NCBI GenBank assembly: GCA_964551435.1
Contig: CAZKBS010000004.1
Location: 97,214-161,213 of the forward strand
Direction of reading: 5' to 3'
DNA from: UBA2020 sp964551435
Lineage (GTDB): Bacteria > Pseudomonadota > Alphaproteobacteria > Micavibrionales > UBA2020
DNA length: 64,000 bases
How positions within the stretch are numbered: position 1 is the stretch's first letter; every line of letters begins with the position of its first letter. The notes beneath the pieces are model-generated. The model worked only from the letters and a program-made list of their open reading frames with translations. It made no database searches and had not been told where the DNA came from. The position numbers and the translations under genes were made by a program. Shown here one piece after another: positions 8,737 to 18,429 of this stretch.

Positions 8737-8770
8737 CGCCGCGCGGCGTCCCTAACGAAAAGGACAACCG

Positions 8771-9547
8771 ATGAGCACACCCGAGGCGAAGCCCGCCCAT
8801 ATCACCAAGGCCTTTGTTCTCGCCGCGGGTCTCGGCGCGCGCATGCGCCCGCTCACCGATAACTGTCCCAAGCCGCTTTTGTATGTCGGTGGCCGCACGA
8901 TGCTTGACCGTACCCTCGATGCGCTGGTGGCCGCGGGCGTGACCGATGTCGTGGTCAACGTGCATTACCTCGGCGAGATGATCGAAGACCATCTGAAGGC
9001 GCGTAAGGATCTCAACATCACCATTTCGCGCGAAGACGTGCTGCTGGATACCGGCGGCGGCGTGCAGAAAATGATTGAACATTTCAAGGACGAGCCGTTT
9101 TTCGTGCTGAATGCCGACGTCGTCTGGATGGACGGGCCGGATAAGCCCGCGCTGACGCAAATGGCGGAAAAATGGGATGCGGGCAAGATGGATATCCTGC
9201 TGCTTTTGCACACCACCGAAGATCTACCCGCCTATGCGGGGCAGGGCGATTATTATCTGCCCGCCGGCGGCGATCAGCCGCAATTCGCCAAATCCGATGA
9301 ATATCTGAAATCCGGCAAACCCGACGCCAATTATATTTTCGCAGGGCCGCGCATTGTGCATCCGCGGGTGTTTGACGGCGTCGCGCCGGGCGTTTTTTCC
9401 TTCCGCGATATATTTCTGGCCGCCGAAGCGAAGGGCCGTCTTTACGGCCATGTGCATGACGGCGCGTGGCATCATGTCGGCACGCCCGAAGCGCTTGAAA
9501 AAACCAACCAGATTCTCGCCGCCGCGCCCAAAAAACGCGCGCCCTGA
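8771..9547 (+). CDS. Nucleotidyltransferase, MurU-like
   Basis: A 258-residue sugar-phosphate nucleotidyltransferase. The N-terminus KAFVLAAGLGARMRPLTDNCPKPLL is the NTP-binding signature, and VLNADVVWMDG carries the metal-binding Asp. In alphaproteobacteria and Pseudomonas this family (MurU, N-acetylmuramate-1-phosphate uridylyltransferase) recycles cell-wall MurNAc. It follows tsaE by 34 bases; the partner kinase gene amgK, normally found between them, is absent here. Confidence 0.85.
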   Translation: MSTPEAKPAHITKAFVLAAGLGARMRPLTDNCPKPLLYVGGRTMLDRTLDALVAAGVTDVVVNVHYLGEMIEDHLKARKDLNITISREDVLLDTGGGVQKMIEHFKDEPFFVLNADVVWMDGPDKPALTQMAEKWDAGKMDILLLLHTTEDLPAYAGQGDYYLPAGGDQPQFAKSDEYLKSGKPDANYIFAGPRIVHPRVFDGVAPGVFSFRDIFLAAEAKGRLYGHVHDGAWHHVGTPEALEKTNQILAAAPKKRAP

Positions 9548-9564
9548 CAGGATGCCGCCCCCCT

Positions 9565-12500
9565 ATGGTTGTTCTTCGCGATAAACCGAAAGTGCTGAAC
9601 ATCCCTGCGGGGCAAAGCTTCGCGGATAGTCTTGCGCGCGGCCTTCTGGAGCGTGCGGCACATGACGCGCTGGCACTGGGTGATTATCTGCTGCTGCTGC
9701 CCAGCCGCCGCGCCTGCCGCACGCTGCGCGATGCGTTTTTGCGTCTGTCGGGCGGGCAGGCGATTGTGCTGCCGCGCATGATACCTGTGGGCGATGTGGA
9801 GGCGGAGGAGGTTTCTCTCCTGCTCTCCGGCATCGCCGATGCGGGCGAGGCGCTGCCCGATGTGCCCGATGCTGTATCCAAGATGGAGCGGCAAATCCTG
9901 CTCGCCCGCGCTATCCTGAGCGCACAAAAGGCGCAGAGTTTTGACCAGGCCGTATCGCTGGCGCAGGATCTTGGCCATTTTCTGGACGAAGTGCAGACCG
10001 AAAACCTGTCGTTTGACGGTCTTGCCAAACTGGTGCCGGAATCCTTTGCGGGGCACTGGCAGCAGACGCTGGAATTCCTTAAAATCCTGACCGAAATATG
10101 GCCCGATATTTTGCAAAGCCGCGGCGTGATTGACAGCGCGGCGCGGCGCAATTTATTGCTCGCCGCGCAGGAAACGGTCTGGCGCCGTCTGCCGCCCGCC
10201 TATCCGGTGATTGCCGCAGGATCGACGGGGACGGTGCCCGCCGCGCGTGCGCTGCTGTCGGTGGTCGCGCGCCTGCCGCAGGGGGAACTTGTCCTGCCGG
10301 GGCTCGATACCGGTCTTGACGAAGACAGCTGGGCGCAAATCGGCGAAGACCACCCGCAGTATAATATCAAAAAACTTCTGGCGGCGGTCGGGGTTGAGCG
10401 CGCCGATGTCGCGCCATGGCCGCTGATACATGACGGCGTCGTCAACCACGCGCGCGTGCGCTTGCTGTCCGAAGCTCTGCGCCCCGCCGAAACGACGGAA
10501 CGCTGGCGGCATCTGACGCCGCATGACATCCCCGCGGCCGCGCTGGATGGATTGACACGCATCGATTGCGACACCCCGCAGGAAGAAGCCGATGTCATCG
10601 CCCTTATTCTGCGCGAAGCGCTGGAAACACCCGGCAAAACCGCCGCGCTGATTACGCCCGACCGCCGTCTCGCCCGCCGCGTCACGCTGTCGATGCGCCG
10701 CTGGGGCATTAACATCGACGATTCAGGCGGCCAGCCGCTCACGGAATTGCCCGTCGGGGCGTGGCTGATGCTCTGCGCCGAAGTCGCGGAACAATCGTTG
10801 GCGCCGATTGCGCTTCTGTCGCTGCTTAAACACCCCGTGATGGCGGCGGCGATACCGGCCGACGACATGCGCCGGATGACCTATACGCTCGACCAGTTGG
10901 CATTGCGCGGGCCGCGGCCCAGCGCGGGCTTTGCGGGTTTGCGCGCGGCAATCGAAAGCCTTTCTGGCGAAAAACAGCAGGAACAGCGCCGTGATTTGCT
11001 GGCATGGCTGGATAAAATCGAACCGCTGGCGGCGCCGTTTGTGTCGATGATGGAAGATGCGCGCGAAAAGCCCTTCCGCCTGATGATGGAAACGCATATC
11101 AAAATGGCCGAAGATTTTGCGGCGACTATGGATGCGTCCGGCGCGTCACGCCTTTGGCTGGGCGAGGCGGGCGAAGGCGCCAGCCAGCTTCTGCAGCAGC
11201 TTTTGGCCGCTGCCGGTGACGTGCCGCCGATTGCGCCCGCGCATTACGTGCCGCTTTTGCGCATGCTCATGAAGTCCGTCACCGTGCGGCCGCGCTATGG
11301 CATGCATCCGCGCCTGAGCATTCTGGGGCAGGTGGAGGCGCGGCTTTACTGTGCCGATCTTGTCATTCTGGGCGGCTTGAACGAGGGTACGTGGCCCGCC
11401 TTGCCCGCGCATGACCCGTGGATGTCGCGCCCGATGCGCCGCGATTTCGGCCTGCCGTCACCCGAAAAAGCGCTCAGCCTTGCCGCGCATGATTTCGTGC
11501 AGGCGGCGAGCGCCCCTGAAGTCATTCTCACCCGCGCGCAAAAAGTCGACGGCACGCCGACCGTGCCCGCGCGCTGGCTTTTGCGCATCGATGCGGTTTT
11601 GGAAGCCGTCGGCCTCGCCCTGCCGCAAACGGCGGGGCAGCGGTATCGCCGCTGGCGGCAGGATATGGACACCCCCGCCGCCATCCAGCCCGCGCCGCGC
11701 CCCGCGCCTACGCCGCCGCTGTCCGCGCGGCCGCGCCAGTTGTCGGTCACGCGCATCGAAAGCTGGATGCGCGACCCTTACCAGATTTACGCGCAGTATG
11801 TGCTGAACCTCCGCGCCTTTGACCCCATCGATGCCGATCCGGGCGGAGCGGAGCGGGGGACGTTTATTCACGCCGCGCTCGAGCGTTTTATCAATGCCTA
11901 TCCCGATACCCTGCCGCCGGATGCGGAACAGAAATTGCTCTCCCTCGGCCGCGCGGCGCTGGTCGATTTGCGCGTGCCGCAGGATGTCGAAGCCTTCTGG
12001 TGGCCGCGGTTTGAAAAAATCGTGCATGAATTCGTGCGTCAGGAAAACGACTGGCGGCAGGAAGCGAAACCTTTTGCAACCGAAGTCAGCGGCCAATATG
12101 AATTTGTGACATCGGGCGGTCCGTTCATCCTCAGCGGCAAGGCCGACCGTATCGACCGCCTGCGCGATGGGCGCTATGCCGTGATTGATTACAAATCCGG
12201 CGGCACGCCCAGCAAAGGCGAAGTGCGTCAGGGCATTGCGCCGCAGCTGCCGCTCGAAGCCTTGATGCTGCGCGCTGGCGCGTTCGAAGGCTTGCCCGCG
12301 GGCGATACGGCAGAGCTTGTTTACTGGCGCGTCACAGGCAGCGGACAAAAGCCAGTTGAGCGGATAACGTTTGCCGACGGCAAGCCTGATATCGCCGAAA
12401 TGACCGATGCGGCGGCGGCGGGTCTGGCGGCGCTGGTCGAAAAATTCGATGACCCGAAAACGCCTTACCTCAGCCAGCCGCGCGCGGAGGTAAAACCCAA

Positions 12501-12576
12501 ATTCTCCGACTACGAACATTTGGCGCGCGTGCGCGAATGGTCGGTCGGCGGCGATGACGCAGAGGACGCGGCATGA
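9565..12576 (+). CDS. addB: AddB, helicase-nuclease subunit for double-strand break repair
   Basis: A 1003-residue subunit of the AddAB complex, which resects DNA ends for RecA loading. The N-terminus (VLNIPAGQSFADSLARGL, LLLPSRRACRTLRDAFL) is the degenerate helicase-like region of alphaproteobacterial AddB. The C-terminal RecB-family nuclease is seen as ERGTFIHAALERF and AVIDYKSGG at about residue 875. It is followed directly by addA. Length and order match the family. Confidence 0.95.
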   Translation: MVVLRDKPKVLNIPAGQSFADSLARGLLERAAHDALALGDYLLLLPSRRACRTLRDAFLRLSGGQAIVLPRMIPVGDVEAEEVSLLLSGIADAGEALPDVPDAVSKMERQILLARAILSAQKAQSFDQAVSLAQDLGHFLDEVQTENLSFDGLAKLVPESFAGHWQQTLEFLKILTEIWPDILQSRGVIDSAARRNLLLAAQETVWRRLPPAYPVIAAGSTGTVPAARALLSVVARLPQGELVLPGLDTGLDEDSWAQIGEDHPQYNIKKLLAAVGVERADVAPWPLIHDGVVNHARVRLLSEALRPAETTERWRHLTPHDIPAAALDGLTRIDCDTPQEEADVIALILREALETPGKTAALITPDRRLARRVTLSMRRWGINIDDSGGQPLTELPVGAWLMLCAEVAEQSLAPIALLSLLKHPVMAAAIPADDMRRMTYTLDQLALRGPRPSAGFAGLRAAIESLSGEKQQEQRRDLLAWLDKIEPLAAPFVSMMEDAREKPFRLMMETHIKMAEDFAATMDASGASRLWLGEAGEGASQLLQQLLAAAGDVPPIAPAHYVPLLRMLMKSVTVRPRYGMHPRLSILGQVEARLYCADLVILGGLNEGTWPALPAHDPWMSRPMRRDFGLPSPEKALSLAAHDFVQAASAPEVILTRAQKVDGTPTVPARWLLRIDAVLEAVGLALPQTAGQRYRRWRQDMDTPAAIQPAPRPAPTPPLSARPRQLSVTRIESWMRDPYQIYAQYVLNLRAFDPIDADPGGAERGTFIHAALERFINAYPDTLPPDAEQKLLSLGRAALVDLRVPQDVEAFWWPRFEKIVHEFVRQENDWRQEAKPFATEVSGQYEFVTSGGPFILSGKADRIDRLRDGRYAVIDYKSGGTPSKGEVRQGIAPQLPLEALMLRAGAFEGLPAGDTAELVYWRVTGSGQKPVERITFADGKPDIAEMTDAAAAGLAALVEKFDDPKTPYLSQPRAEVKPKFSDYEHLARVREWSVGGDDAEDAA

Positions 12577-12601
12577 GCGAAAGCGAAGCGAGGACGGGAA
12601 T

Positions 12602-15600
12602 ATGAGCGCCAACCAGACGCATATCACCGCGCAAACCGCGCCGCGCAAGGATGCCGGAACGGATCAGGCGGCGGCGGCCAACCCGCTCAAAAGCGTATGG
12701 GTCGGCGCCTCTGCCGGTACAGGCAAGACCAAGGTTCTGATCGACCGCGTTTTGCGCCTGATGCTGCCGCGCGCGCATCAGGATGCCAAAAGCGCAACGC
12801 GGCCCGAACGTATTTTGTGCCTGACCTTCACCAAGACGGCGGCGGCGGAAATGTCGAACCGCATTTACAAACGTCTGGCCCGCTGGGCGGTGATGGAGGA
12901 GGCGAAACTGGCCGAAGACCTCGCTGCCCTTATCGGTGCGCCTGCCGACGCGGTGGTCGTGCGCGAGGCGCGGCGGCTGTTTGCCCGTGTGCTGGATACG
13001 CCGGGCGGGCTTAAAATCATGACCATCCATTCGTTTTGCCAGTCGGTGCTGAAACGTTTTCCGGTCGAAGCGGGCCTGCCGCCCCATTTCGAGCTAATGG
13101 ATGAACAAAGCGCGATTGAATACCTGCTGAATTGCCAGCGCGGCATGATTGCCGATGCGCGCGCAAAGCCGGAATCGCCGGTGGCGGAGGCTTTCGCCAC
13201 GCTGGCGCTTTATCTCAATCAGGAAGACATGTCCGGCTTGATGGCGCAAATCATGGCCAAGCGCAGCCTGCTGGAGGCGATTTTGCGCAAGCATGGCGAT
13301 GGCGCAGGCGGCGCGGCGGGTACGGTCGGCGCGGTCTGCCGCCATTTGGGCGTGACGGCCGATATGCGCGAAGAGGATATTCTGCGCAAGGCAGGAGATA
13401 TCCCGCCCGAGGCAGAGGCCAAACTGCGCCGCGTGCTGCGCGCGATGCTGGAAGGCGGCAAGACGGATAAAGAGCGCGCGGCATCGCTGCAAATGTGGCT
13501 GGAACAGCCGGCGCGGCGCGGCGCGCTGCTGGGCATGTACCGCCGTGTGTTTTTTAACACGGAGGGGGAACTGTACGCGCGTCTGGTCACCAACAAGGTC
13601 AAAGACGCCTGCCCCGATGCCATCGAGGTTCTGACCGAAGAAGCGGTGCGTCTGGAGGGGCTGGATGAAAAGCTCAAGGCCGTGCGTCTGGCAAAGCTGA
13701 ATGCCGCGCTGCTCACGGTTTCGGCGGAAATGCTCTGGCGTTACAGCGCGCACAAGGCAGCGACAGACAAGCTGGATTTCGATGATCTGATTATCCGTAC
13801 CTCCGCCCTTCTGGATGCGCCGGGCATGGTGGGCTGGGTGCTGTTCAAACTGGACGAAGGCATCGACCATATTCTGGTTGACGAGGCGCAGGATACCAGC
13901 CCCGCCCAGTGGCGCGTGGTGCGCGCGCTCGCCGGCGAATTTTTTGCCGGTATGGGCAGCCGCGACGATATCGTGCGCACGCTGTTTGTGGTGGGCGATG
14001 AAAAACAGTCCATTTTCAGCTTTCAGGGGGCTGATCCTGCCGCCTTCGCGCAGATGCAGGATTATTTCGGGCGCAAGGTGACGGCGGTGCAGGACGGCTG
14101 GGAAATCTTCCTTGAATATTCCTTCCGCTCCACCCGCACGGTTCTGGAAGTTGTTGATGGGGTTTTCGCGCCCGTGACGGCGCGGCGCGGCGTGGTGGCC
14201 GATATCGCGCGCGAGGTGCTGCACCGCCCCTTCCGCGAGGGGCATGCGGGGCTGGTTGAAATCTGGCCGCTGGTGCAAACCCAAAAACCCGACAGCGGCG
14301 ATGCGTGGCGCATGCCGGTCGATGTCGAGGCGGGCGACAATGCCGCCAGCCGCCTTGCGCGTAAAATTGCCGAAACCGTCCGCGGCTGGATAGACCGCGG
14401 CGAGATATTGGAAAGCAAGGGTCGCCCCATCCGTGCGGGCGATGTGATGATATTGGTGCAATCGCGCAGCGCACTGGTCGATTTGATGATGCGCGCGCTG
14501 AAAGAGGCGGGTGTGCCCGTAGCGGGCATCGACCGCATCACGCTGACGGAGGAAATCAGCGTACTCGACCTTCTGGCTGTCGGCGGTTTTGCGCTGCAAA
14601 CGCGCGATGACCTGACGCTGGCAACGGTTTTGAAATCTCCCCTCGTCGGTATGGGAGAGGAAGAGTTGTTCGAACTTTGCTACGGACGCCCGCATGGCCT
14701 GTGGCAGCGGCTGCGCGATGCGCGCCCCGATGTGGCGCTGTGGCTGCAAAAACGCATCGAACGCAGCGGTTATGCGACGCCTTATGAATTTTTTGCGGAA
14801 ATTCTGAACACGCCCTGTCCGGGTGATGCGGTATCGGGCCGCCGCGCGTTTTACGGGCGGCTGGGCTATGACATTCAGGACGCGCTGGATGAATTCCTCA
14901 GCCGCTGTTTGCATTTCGAACAGTCGCATACGCCCGCGCTGCAAGCGTTCTGCGACTGGTTTTTGCGCGGCGAGGCGCAAATCAAGCGTGAACAGGAATC
15001 GCACAAGGCCGACCAGGTGCGCATCATGACAGTGCATGCCTCCAAGGGGCTTCAGGCACCCATCGTTTTCCTGCCCGATACGGTCAAGATTTTACATGAC
15101 CACAACAAGGGCCGCGTGCGCCTGCTCTGGCCCGAAGAAGATGTCGACGGCAAGGCGGCGGGCGTTGATGTGCCGCTGTGGTCGCCGCGTCAGGAATTCG
15201 ATGCCGGTATTTACGAACGCACACGCGAAGCCGCCGCCGAAAAGCAGATGGAAGAATACCGCCGCCTGCTTTATGTGGCGCTGACGCGGGCGGAAGACCG
15301 GCTTTATATCGCGGGTTTCCGTGGCCGTAACAAAGCCAAGGAGGGCTGCTGGTACAATCTGGTTGCGGAGAGCTTCCCCGCCGATGCGTGCGCTGTACCC
15401 TTCGAGATGGAGGGCGCGCCGCTGGCGGATGCGGAGGGGAATATTCTTTACGCACGGCGTTTGTCGCATGCGCAAACGGTGCCGCCTGAAAAAGCACCTG
15501 CCGCAGCGGCGCAAGAAGCGCTGGATGCCGTGCGCGTGCCGCTGCCGTCATGGGCCACCGCCGCACCGGCGGCGGAGCCGGCGCCGCCCGTCCCGCTGGC

Positions 15601-16177
15601 GCCGTCCAAACCGGGTGAAGACGAGCCTGCCGCCAAAAGCCCGCTCGGCACCGACGACAGCTGGCGTTTCCGCCGCGGCGTGGTCGTGCATCAGCTTTTG
15701 GAAATCCTGCCACAGCTGCCGCCCGCGCGGCGGGCGGAGGCGCTGGCGCGCTGGCTGGCGCGGCCGTCGCTGGCGATGCCGGAGGCGGAGCAGAAAACAT
15801 TCGCTGCCGAGGTGATGGCCGTTTTGACACATCCGGATTTCGCTGCGATTTTCGCGCCCGATGCGCGCGCCGAAGTGCCGGTCGTCGGGCTTGCGGGGCA
15901 GGTTTCGGCATCGGTGCCGCAAAAGGTTTTGTCGGGTCAGATTGACCGCCTTTGCGTCGGGGCGCAGGAGGTGCTGGTGGTCGATTTCAAAACCAACCGC
16001 CCGCCGCCGAAGGACGAATCAAAAGTTCCCGCCGTGTACCTGAAGCAGATGGCGGCCTACCGCGACATTTTACGAAAAATATATCCCGATAAGAAGGTGC
16101 GCACGGCGCTTTTGTGGACGGACGGGCCGTATTTGATGCCGCTCCCCGATAATCTGCTTGACCCGCATGCCCCATAA
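12602..16177 (+). CDS. addA: AddA, double-strand break repair helicase-nuclease
   Basis: A 1191-residue UvrD-family helicase with a C-terminal nuclease. Walker A is GASAGTGKTKVLIDRV, motif Ia FTKTAAAEM, Walker B ILVDEAQDTSP, motif III VGDEKQSIFSFQGADP, motif V TVHASKGLQAPIV and motif VI YVALTRAEDRLY. The nuclease motif VVDFKTNRPPP is near the C-terminus. Start ATG 12602 is preferred because it has a GAGG site and lies 25 bases after addB; the frame is open slightly upstream inside addB. It partners with AddB. Confidence 0.95.
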   Translation: MSANQTHITAQTAPRKDAGTDQAAAANPLKSVWVGASAGTGKTKVLIDRVLRLMLPRAHQDAKSATRPERILCLTFTKTAAAEMSNRIYKRLARWAVMEEAKLAEDLAALIGAPADAVVVREARRLFARVLDTPGGLKIMTIHSFCQSVLKRFPVEAGLPPHFELMDEQSAIEYLLNCQRGMIADARAKPESPVAEAFATLALYLNQEDMSGLMAQIMAKRSLLEAILRKHGDGAGGAAGTVGAVCRHLGVTADMREEDILRKAGDIPPEAEAKLRRVLRAMLEGGKTDKERAASLQMWLEQPARRGALLGMYRRVFFNTEGELYARLVTNKVKDACPDAIEVLTEEAVRLEGLDEKLKAVRLAKLNAALLTVSAEMLWRYSAHKAATDKLDFDDLIIRTSALLDAPGMVGWVLFKLDEGIDHILVDEAQDTSPAQWRVVRALAGEFFAGMGSRDDIVRTLFVVGDEKQSIFSFQGADPAAFAQMQDYFGRKVTAVQDGWEIFLEYSFRSTRTVLEVVDGVFAPVTARRGVVADIAREVLHRPFREGHAGLVEIWPLVQTQKPDSGDAWRMPVDVEAGDNAASRLARKIAETVRGWIDRGEILESKGRPIRAGDVMILVQSRSALVDLMMRALKEAGVPVAGIDRITLTEEISVLDLLAVGGFALQTRDDLTLATVLKSPLVGMGEEELFELCYGRPHGLWQRLRDARPDVALWLQKRIERSGYATPYEFFAEILNTPCPGDAVSGRRAFYGRLGYDIQDALDEFLSRCLHFEQSHTPALQAFCDWFLRGEAQIKREQESHKADQVRIMTVHASKGLQAPIVFLPDTVKILHDHNKGRVRLLWPEEDVDGKAAGVDVPLWSPRQEFDAGIYERTREAAAEKQMEEYRRLLYVALTRAEDRLYIAGFRGRNKAKEGCWYNLVAESFPADACAVPFEMEGAPLADAEGNILYARRLSHAQTVPPEKAPAAAAQEALDAVRVPLPSWATAAPAAEPAPPVPLAPSKPGEDEPAAKSPLGTDDSWRFRRGVVVHQLLEILPQLPPARRAEALARWLARPSLAMPEAEQKTFAAEVMAVLTHPDFAAIFAPDARAEVPVVGLAGQVSASVPQKVLSGQIDRLCVGAQEVLVVDFKTNRPPPKDESKVPAVYLKQMAAYRDILRKIYPDKKVRTALLWTDGPYLMPLPDNLLDPHAP

Positions 16178-16314
16178 GTTAGGGTAAACCCAAGCCAAAA
16201 ACATTACCGTATTTGAGGATACTGCCGCAGCAAAATACGCTGCTGATGAGGCCCCTGCAAGGGCTTGCGCCCGCTGCCTGAAAGACGCCGCCTTCACACA
16301 CAAAGGAAACAGCC

Positions 16315-16716
16315 ATGACCGGTTTCGTCATCCCCGTAAACCAGACAAATTTCGAGAACGAAGTGCTGAAAGCCGACAAGCTGGTGCTGATCGATTTCTA
16401 CGCCGACTGGTGCGGGCCGTGCAAATCGCTGGCGCCCCGGCTTGAAAAATTCGCCGAAGCGCATCAGGACAAGGTAAAAGTCGTCAAAATCAACGTGGAT
16501 GAAAGCCCGCAACTCGCCGCCGCCTTTGGTGTGCGTTCCATCCCCACGCTGGTGACGATGAAAGAGGGCGCGGCGATCTATATGGTCACGGGCGCGGTGC
16601 CGAACGAAATCCTTGAAAAACTGGTCGGGCAGTCTTTACAAACGCCGCCCGCAGCCGATATTAAAAATGACGGCGCAGGCAAGGGGCCGCAGTGGCAAAA
16701 GCCGCCAAAGCCATGA
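16315..16716 (+). CDS. Thioredoxin-like protein with CGPC active site
   Basis: A 133-residue thioredoxin fold with active site DFYADWCGPCKSL, the cis-Pro segment VRSIPTLVTM, and a C-terminal extension of about 25 residues rich in Pro and Lys. No signal peptide, so it is probably cytoplasmic. It lies 137 bases after addA, the usual trx position in alphaproteobacteria, and is followed by a second thioredoxin gene. Confidence 0.92.
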   Translation: MTGFVIPVNQTNFENEVLKADKLVLIDFYADWCGPCKSLAPRLEKFAEAHQDKVKVVKINVDESPQLAAAFGVRSIPTLVTMKEGAAIYMVTGAVPNEILEKLVGQSLQTPPAADIKNDGAGKGPQWQKPPKP

Positions 16717-16783
16717 TATTCGGCCCGTAAAACGGCCAAACACTGAAAAACTTGAAAAAAACAATACAGGAAAGGAAAGCGAC

Positions 16784-17104
16784 ATGGGCGCACAACAAGT
16801 AACCGATGCAGAATTCGAACAGGAAGTCCTGAAGGCCGCCGGCCCCGTACTGGTGGATTTCTGGGCGGAATGGTGCGGCCCTTGCCGTGCGCTTGGCCCC
16901 AGCGTGGATGCGCTTGCGGCTGAAAAAGGCGGCGCGCTGAAAGTCGTGAAAGTCAACATCGACGATAACCCGAACGCGCCGACGAAATATGGCGTGCGTT
17001 CCATCCCGACGCTGCTGCTGTTCAAGGACGGTCAGGTCGTCGCGCAGACCGTGGGGTCGATGGCGAAATCCGACCTCGTCAAATGGGTTGACGGCGCGCT
17101 GTAA
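16784..17104 (+). CDS. trxA: Thioredoxin
   Basis: A 106-residue canonical thioredoxin with active site DFWAEWCGPCRAL and cis-Pro VRSIPTLLLF. Start ATG 16784 is chosen from the site ACAGGAAAGGAAAGCGAC and the standard length. It reduces disulfides in cytoplasmic proteins. A strong terminator follows. It is more compact and closer to the family norm than the thioredoxin gene 68 bases upstream. Confidence 0.95.
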   Translation: MGAQQVTDAEFEQEVLKAAGPVLVDFWAEWCGPCRALGPSVDALAAEKGGALKVVKVNIDDNPNAPTKYGVRSIPTLLLFKDGQVVAQTVGSMAKSDLVKWVDGAL

Positions 17105-17122
17105 TCGCTGCCGCCGACGGAT

Positions 17123-17152
17123 AAAAAGCCCCCTTGAAAAAGGGGGTTTTTT
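17123..17152 (+). terminator. Intrinsic terminator after trxA
   Basis: CCCCCTT-gaa-AAGGGGG stem with a run of A before it and TTTTTT after it. Confidence 0.9.
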
Positions 17153-17246
17153 CATGGACTTGACGCAGGGGATAGCGTTTTTGTTTGACGCTGCGCGTCC
17201 CTGCCTGTCATCATTAAAAAGAAGCCGTTTTTAAAAAGGATATCAC

Positions 17247-17714
17247 GTGCAGGATAAAACCCCCGCCAAACCATCGCCGCTGAAAGGCTTTTTTGTGCTG
17301 GCCGGTGCCATGGCCCTCGTCATGGTCATGACGGTGTTTGCGCCACAGACGCGCACGGTGGCGGCGACATCTTCGCTGCCGAAGTTGGAAACCATGGCGG
17401 ACGTTACGCGCGCTGTCAGCACGGCAAAGGCCCCCGTGCTGCTTCAGTTCGATGCCAAATGGTGCGGTTATTGCCGCGCGCTGCAGCCGCATCTGCAAAA
17501 ACTGCGGGAAAAGAATTTGCAGTCCGAGCTTGAGATGTATCAAATCGATATCGACGCCGCCAAGGAGGTGGCGGTTGAATTCGGCATCCGGTCACTGCCC
17601 ACCATATTCATCGTGCATAAGGGGGAAGTTGTCGCCTTCAAGCGCGGCGGCATGGACGAGGATGAATTGTTCGGCTGGGTTGCCGACGTGCAGGAAAAAA
17701 TTCGCGGCAGCTGA
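17247..17714 (+). CDS. Membrane-anchored or exported thioredoxin-fold protein
   Basis: A 155-residue protein with an N-terminal hydrophobic segment (FFVLAGAMALVMVMTVFA), either a signal anchor or signal peptide. A thioredoxin fold follows with active site QFDAKWCGYCRALQPHL and cis-Pro FGIRSLPTIFIV. The CGYC centre differs from the CGPC of the two preceding thioredoxins and suggests a different redox potential. It probably works on periplasmic thiols. It is bounded by terminators on both sides, so it is transcribed alone. Confidence 0.85.
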   Translation: MQDKTPAKPSPLKGFFVLAGAMALVMVMTVFAPQTRTVAATSSLPKLETMADVTRAVSTAKAPVLLQFDAKWCGYCRALQPHLQKLREKNLQSELEMYQIDIDAAKEVAVEFGIRSLPTIFIVHKGEVVAFKRGGMDEDELFGWVADVQEKIRGS

Positions 17715-17724
17715 GCCGACCCCA

Positions 17725-17757
17725 TAAAAAAAGCCCCGCGCAAGCGGGGCTTTTTTG
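17725..17757. terminator. Bidirectional terminator between the thioredoxin-fold gene and infC
   Basis: GCCCCGC-GCAA-GCGGGGC flanked by seven A residues and six T residues, between convergent genes. Confidence 0.9.
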
Positions 17758-17776
17758 TTTTATCTGCGGCGAAAGA

Positions 17777-18319
17777 TTAGCCGGCCTTGGCGGGCGCCAT
17801 GATCATGATGACGCTGTTGCCTTCGGCGCGGGCATCCATTTCCACTTTGCCCACATCTGACAGTTCTTCCTTGATGCGGCGGATGATGGCATAGCCGATT
17901 TCCTTGTGTTCCGCTTCGCGGCCGCGGAATTGCAGGGTAAAGCGCACCTTGTCACCGTCTTCGAAAAAGCGGCGGGCGGAGCGCAGTTTGACCTGAATGT
18001 CATGCTCCTCGATGTTCGGGCGCAGTTTCAGTTCTTTGGTCAGAACGATTTTCTGGTTCTTGCGCGCAGCCGCTTCTTTTTTCTGCTGTTCATAGCGGTA
18101 TTTGCCGATGTCGCCGATTTTGCAAACGGGCGGTTCCGCATTGGGCGAAATTTCGATCAGGTCGAGACCGGCTTCTTCGGCGGCCAGTACGGCTTCGCGC
18201 ACGGTCATGACACCGACCATTTCGCCAGCCTCGTCAATCACGCGTACTTTGTCGGCGCGGATCTGGTTGTTGATGCGGGGGCCGTCTTGATGCGGTGTCG
18301 GTTTATGAAAGGTAGCGAT
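17777..18319 (-). CDS. infC: Translation initiation factor IF-3
   Basis: A 180-residue factor that binds the 30S subunit and checks start-codon fidelity. It has INNQIRADKVRVIDEAG, the IF-3 signature EEAGLDLIEISPNAEPPVCKIGDIGKY in part, and the C-domain RFTLQFRGREAEH. No ATG/GTG/TTG lies at the expected place. The sequence GGAGAGATCCC followed by ATC (18317-18319) places a good ribosome-binding site 5 bases before an AUC start, as expected for a gene that controls itself through a rare start codon. The in-frame TTG at 18352 is 11 codons upstream, and the only ATG is inside the domain. Confidence 0.93.
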   Translation of the reverse strand: MATFHKPTPHQDGPRINNQIRADKVRVIDEAGEMVGVMTVREAVLAAEEAGLDLIEISPNAEPPVCKIGDIGKYRYEQQKKEAAARKNQKIVLTKELKLRPNIEEHDIQVKLRSARRFFEDGDKVRFTLQFRGREAEHKEIGYAIIRRIKEELSDVGKVEMDARAEGNSVIMIMAPAKAG

Positions 18320-18429
18320 GGGATCTCTCCATAGGTTGTCTAAACAAATCAAAGTTCAGGTATCGTGTTGCGGTTTAAAACCGCGGCATGCGTCCATCCG
18401 CACCCTATCGTCGGGGGGTCGAAACCTCG

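Noticed and set aside
13094..15037. Long open frame on the minus strand within addA
   Set aside because: Antisense shadow: addA has all helicase motifs in the other frame.
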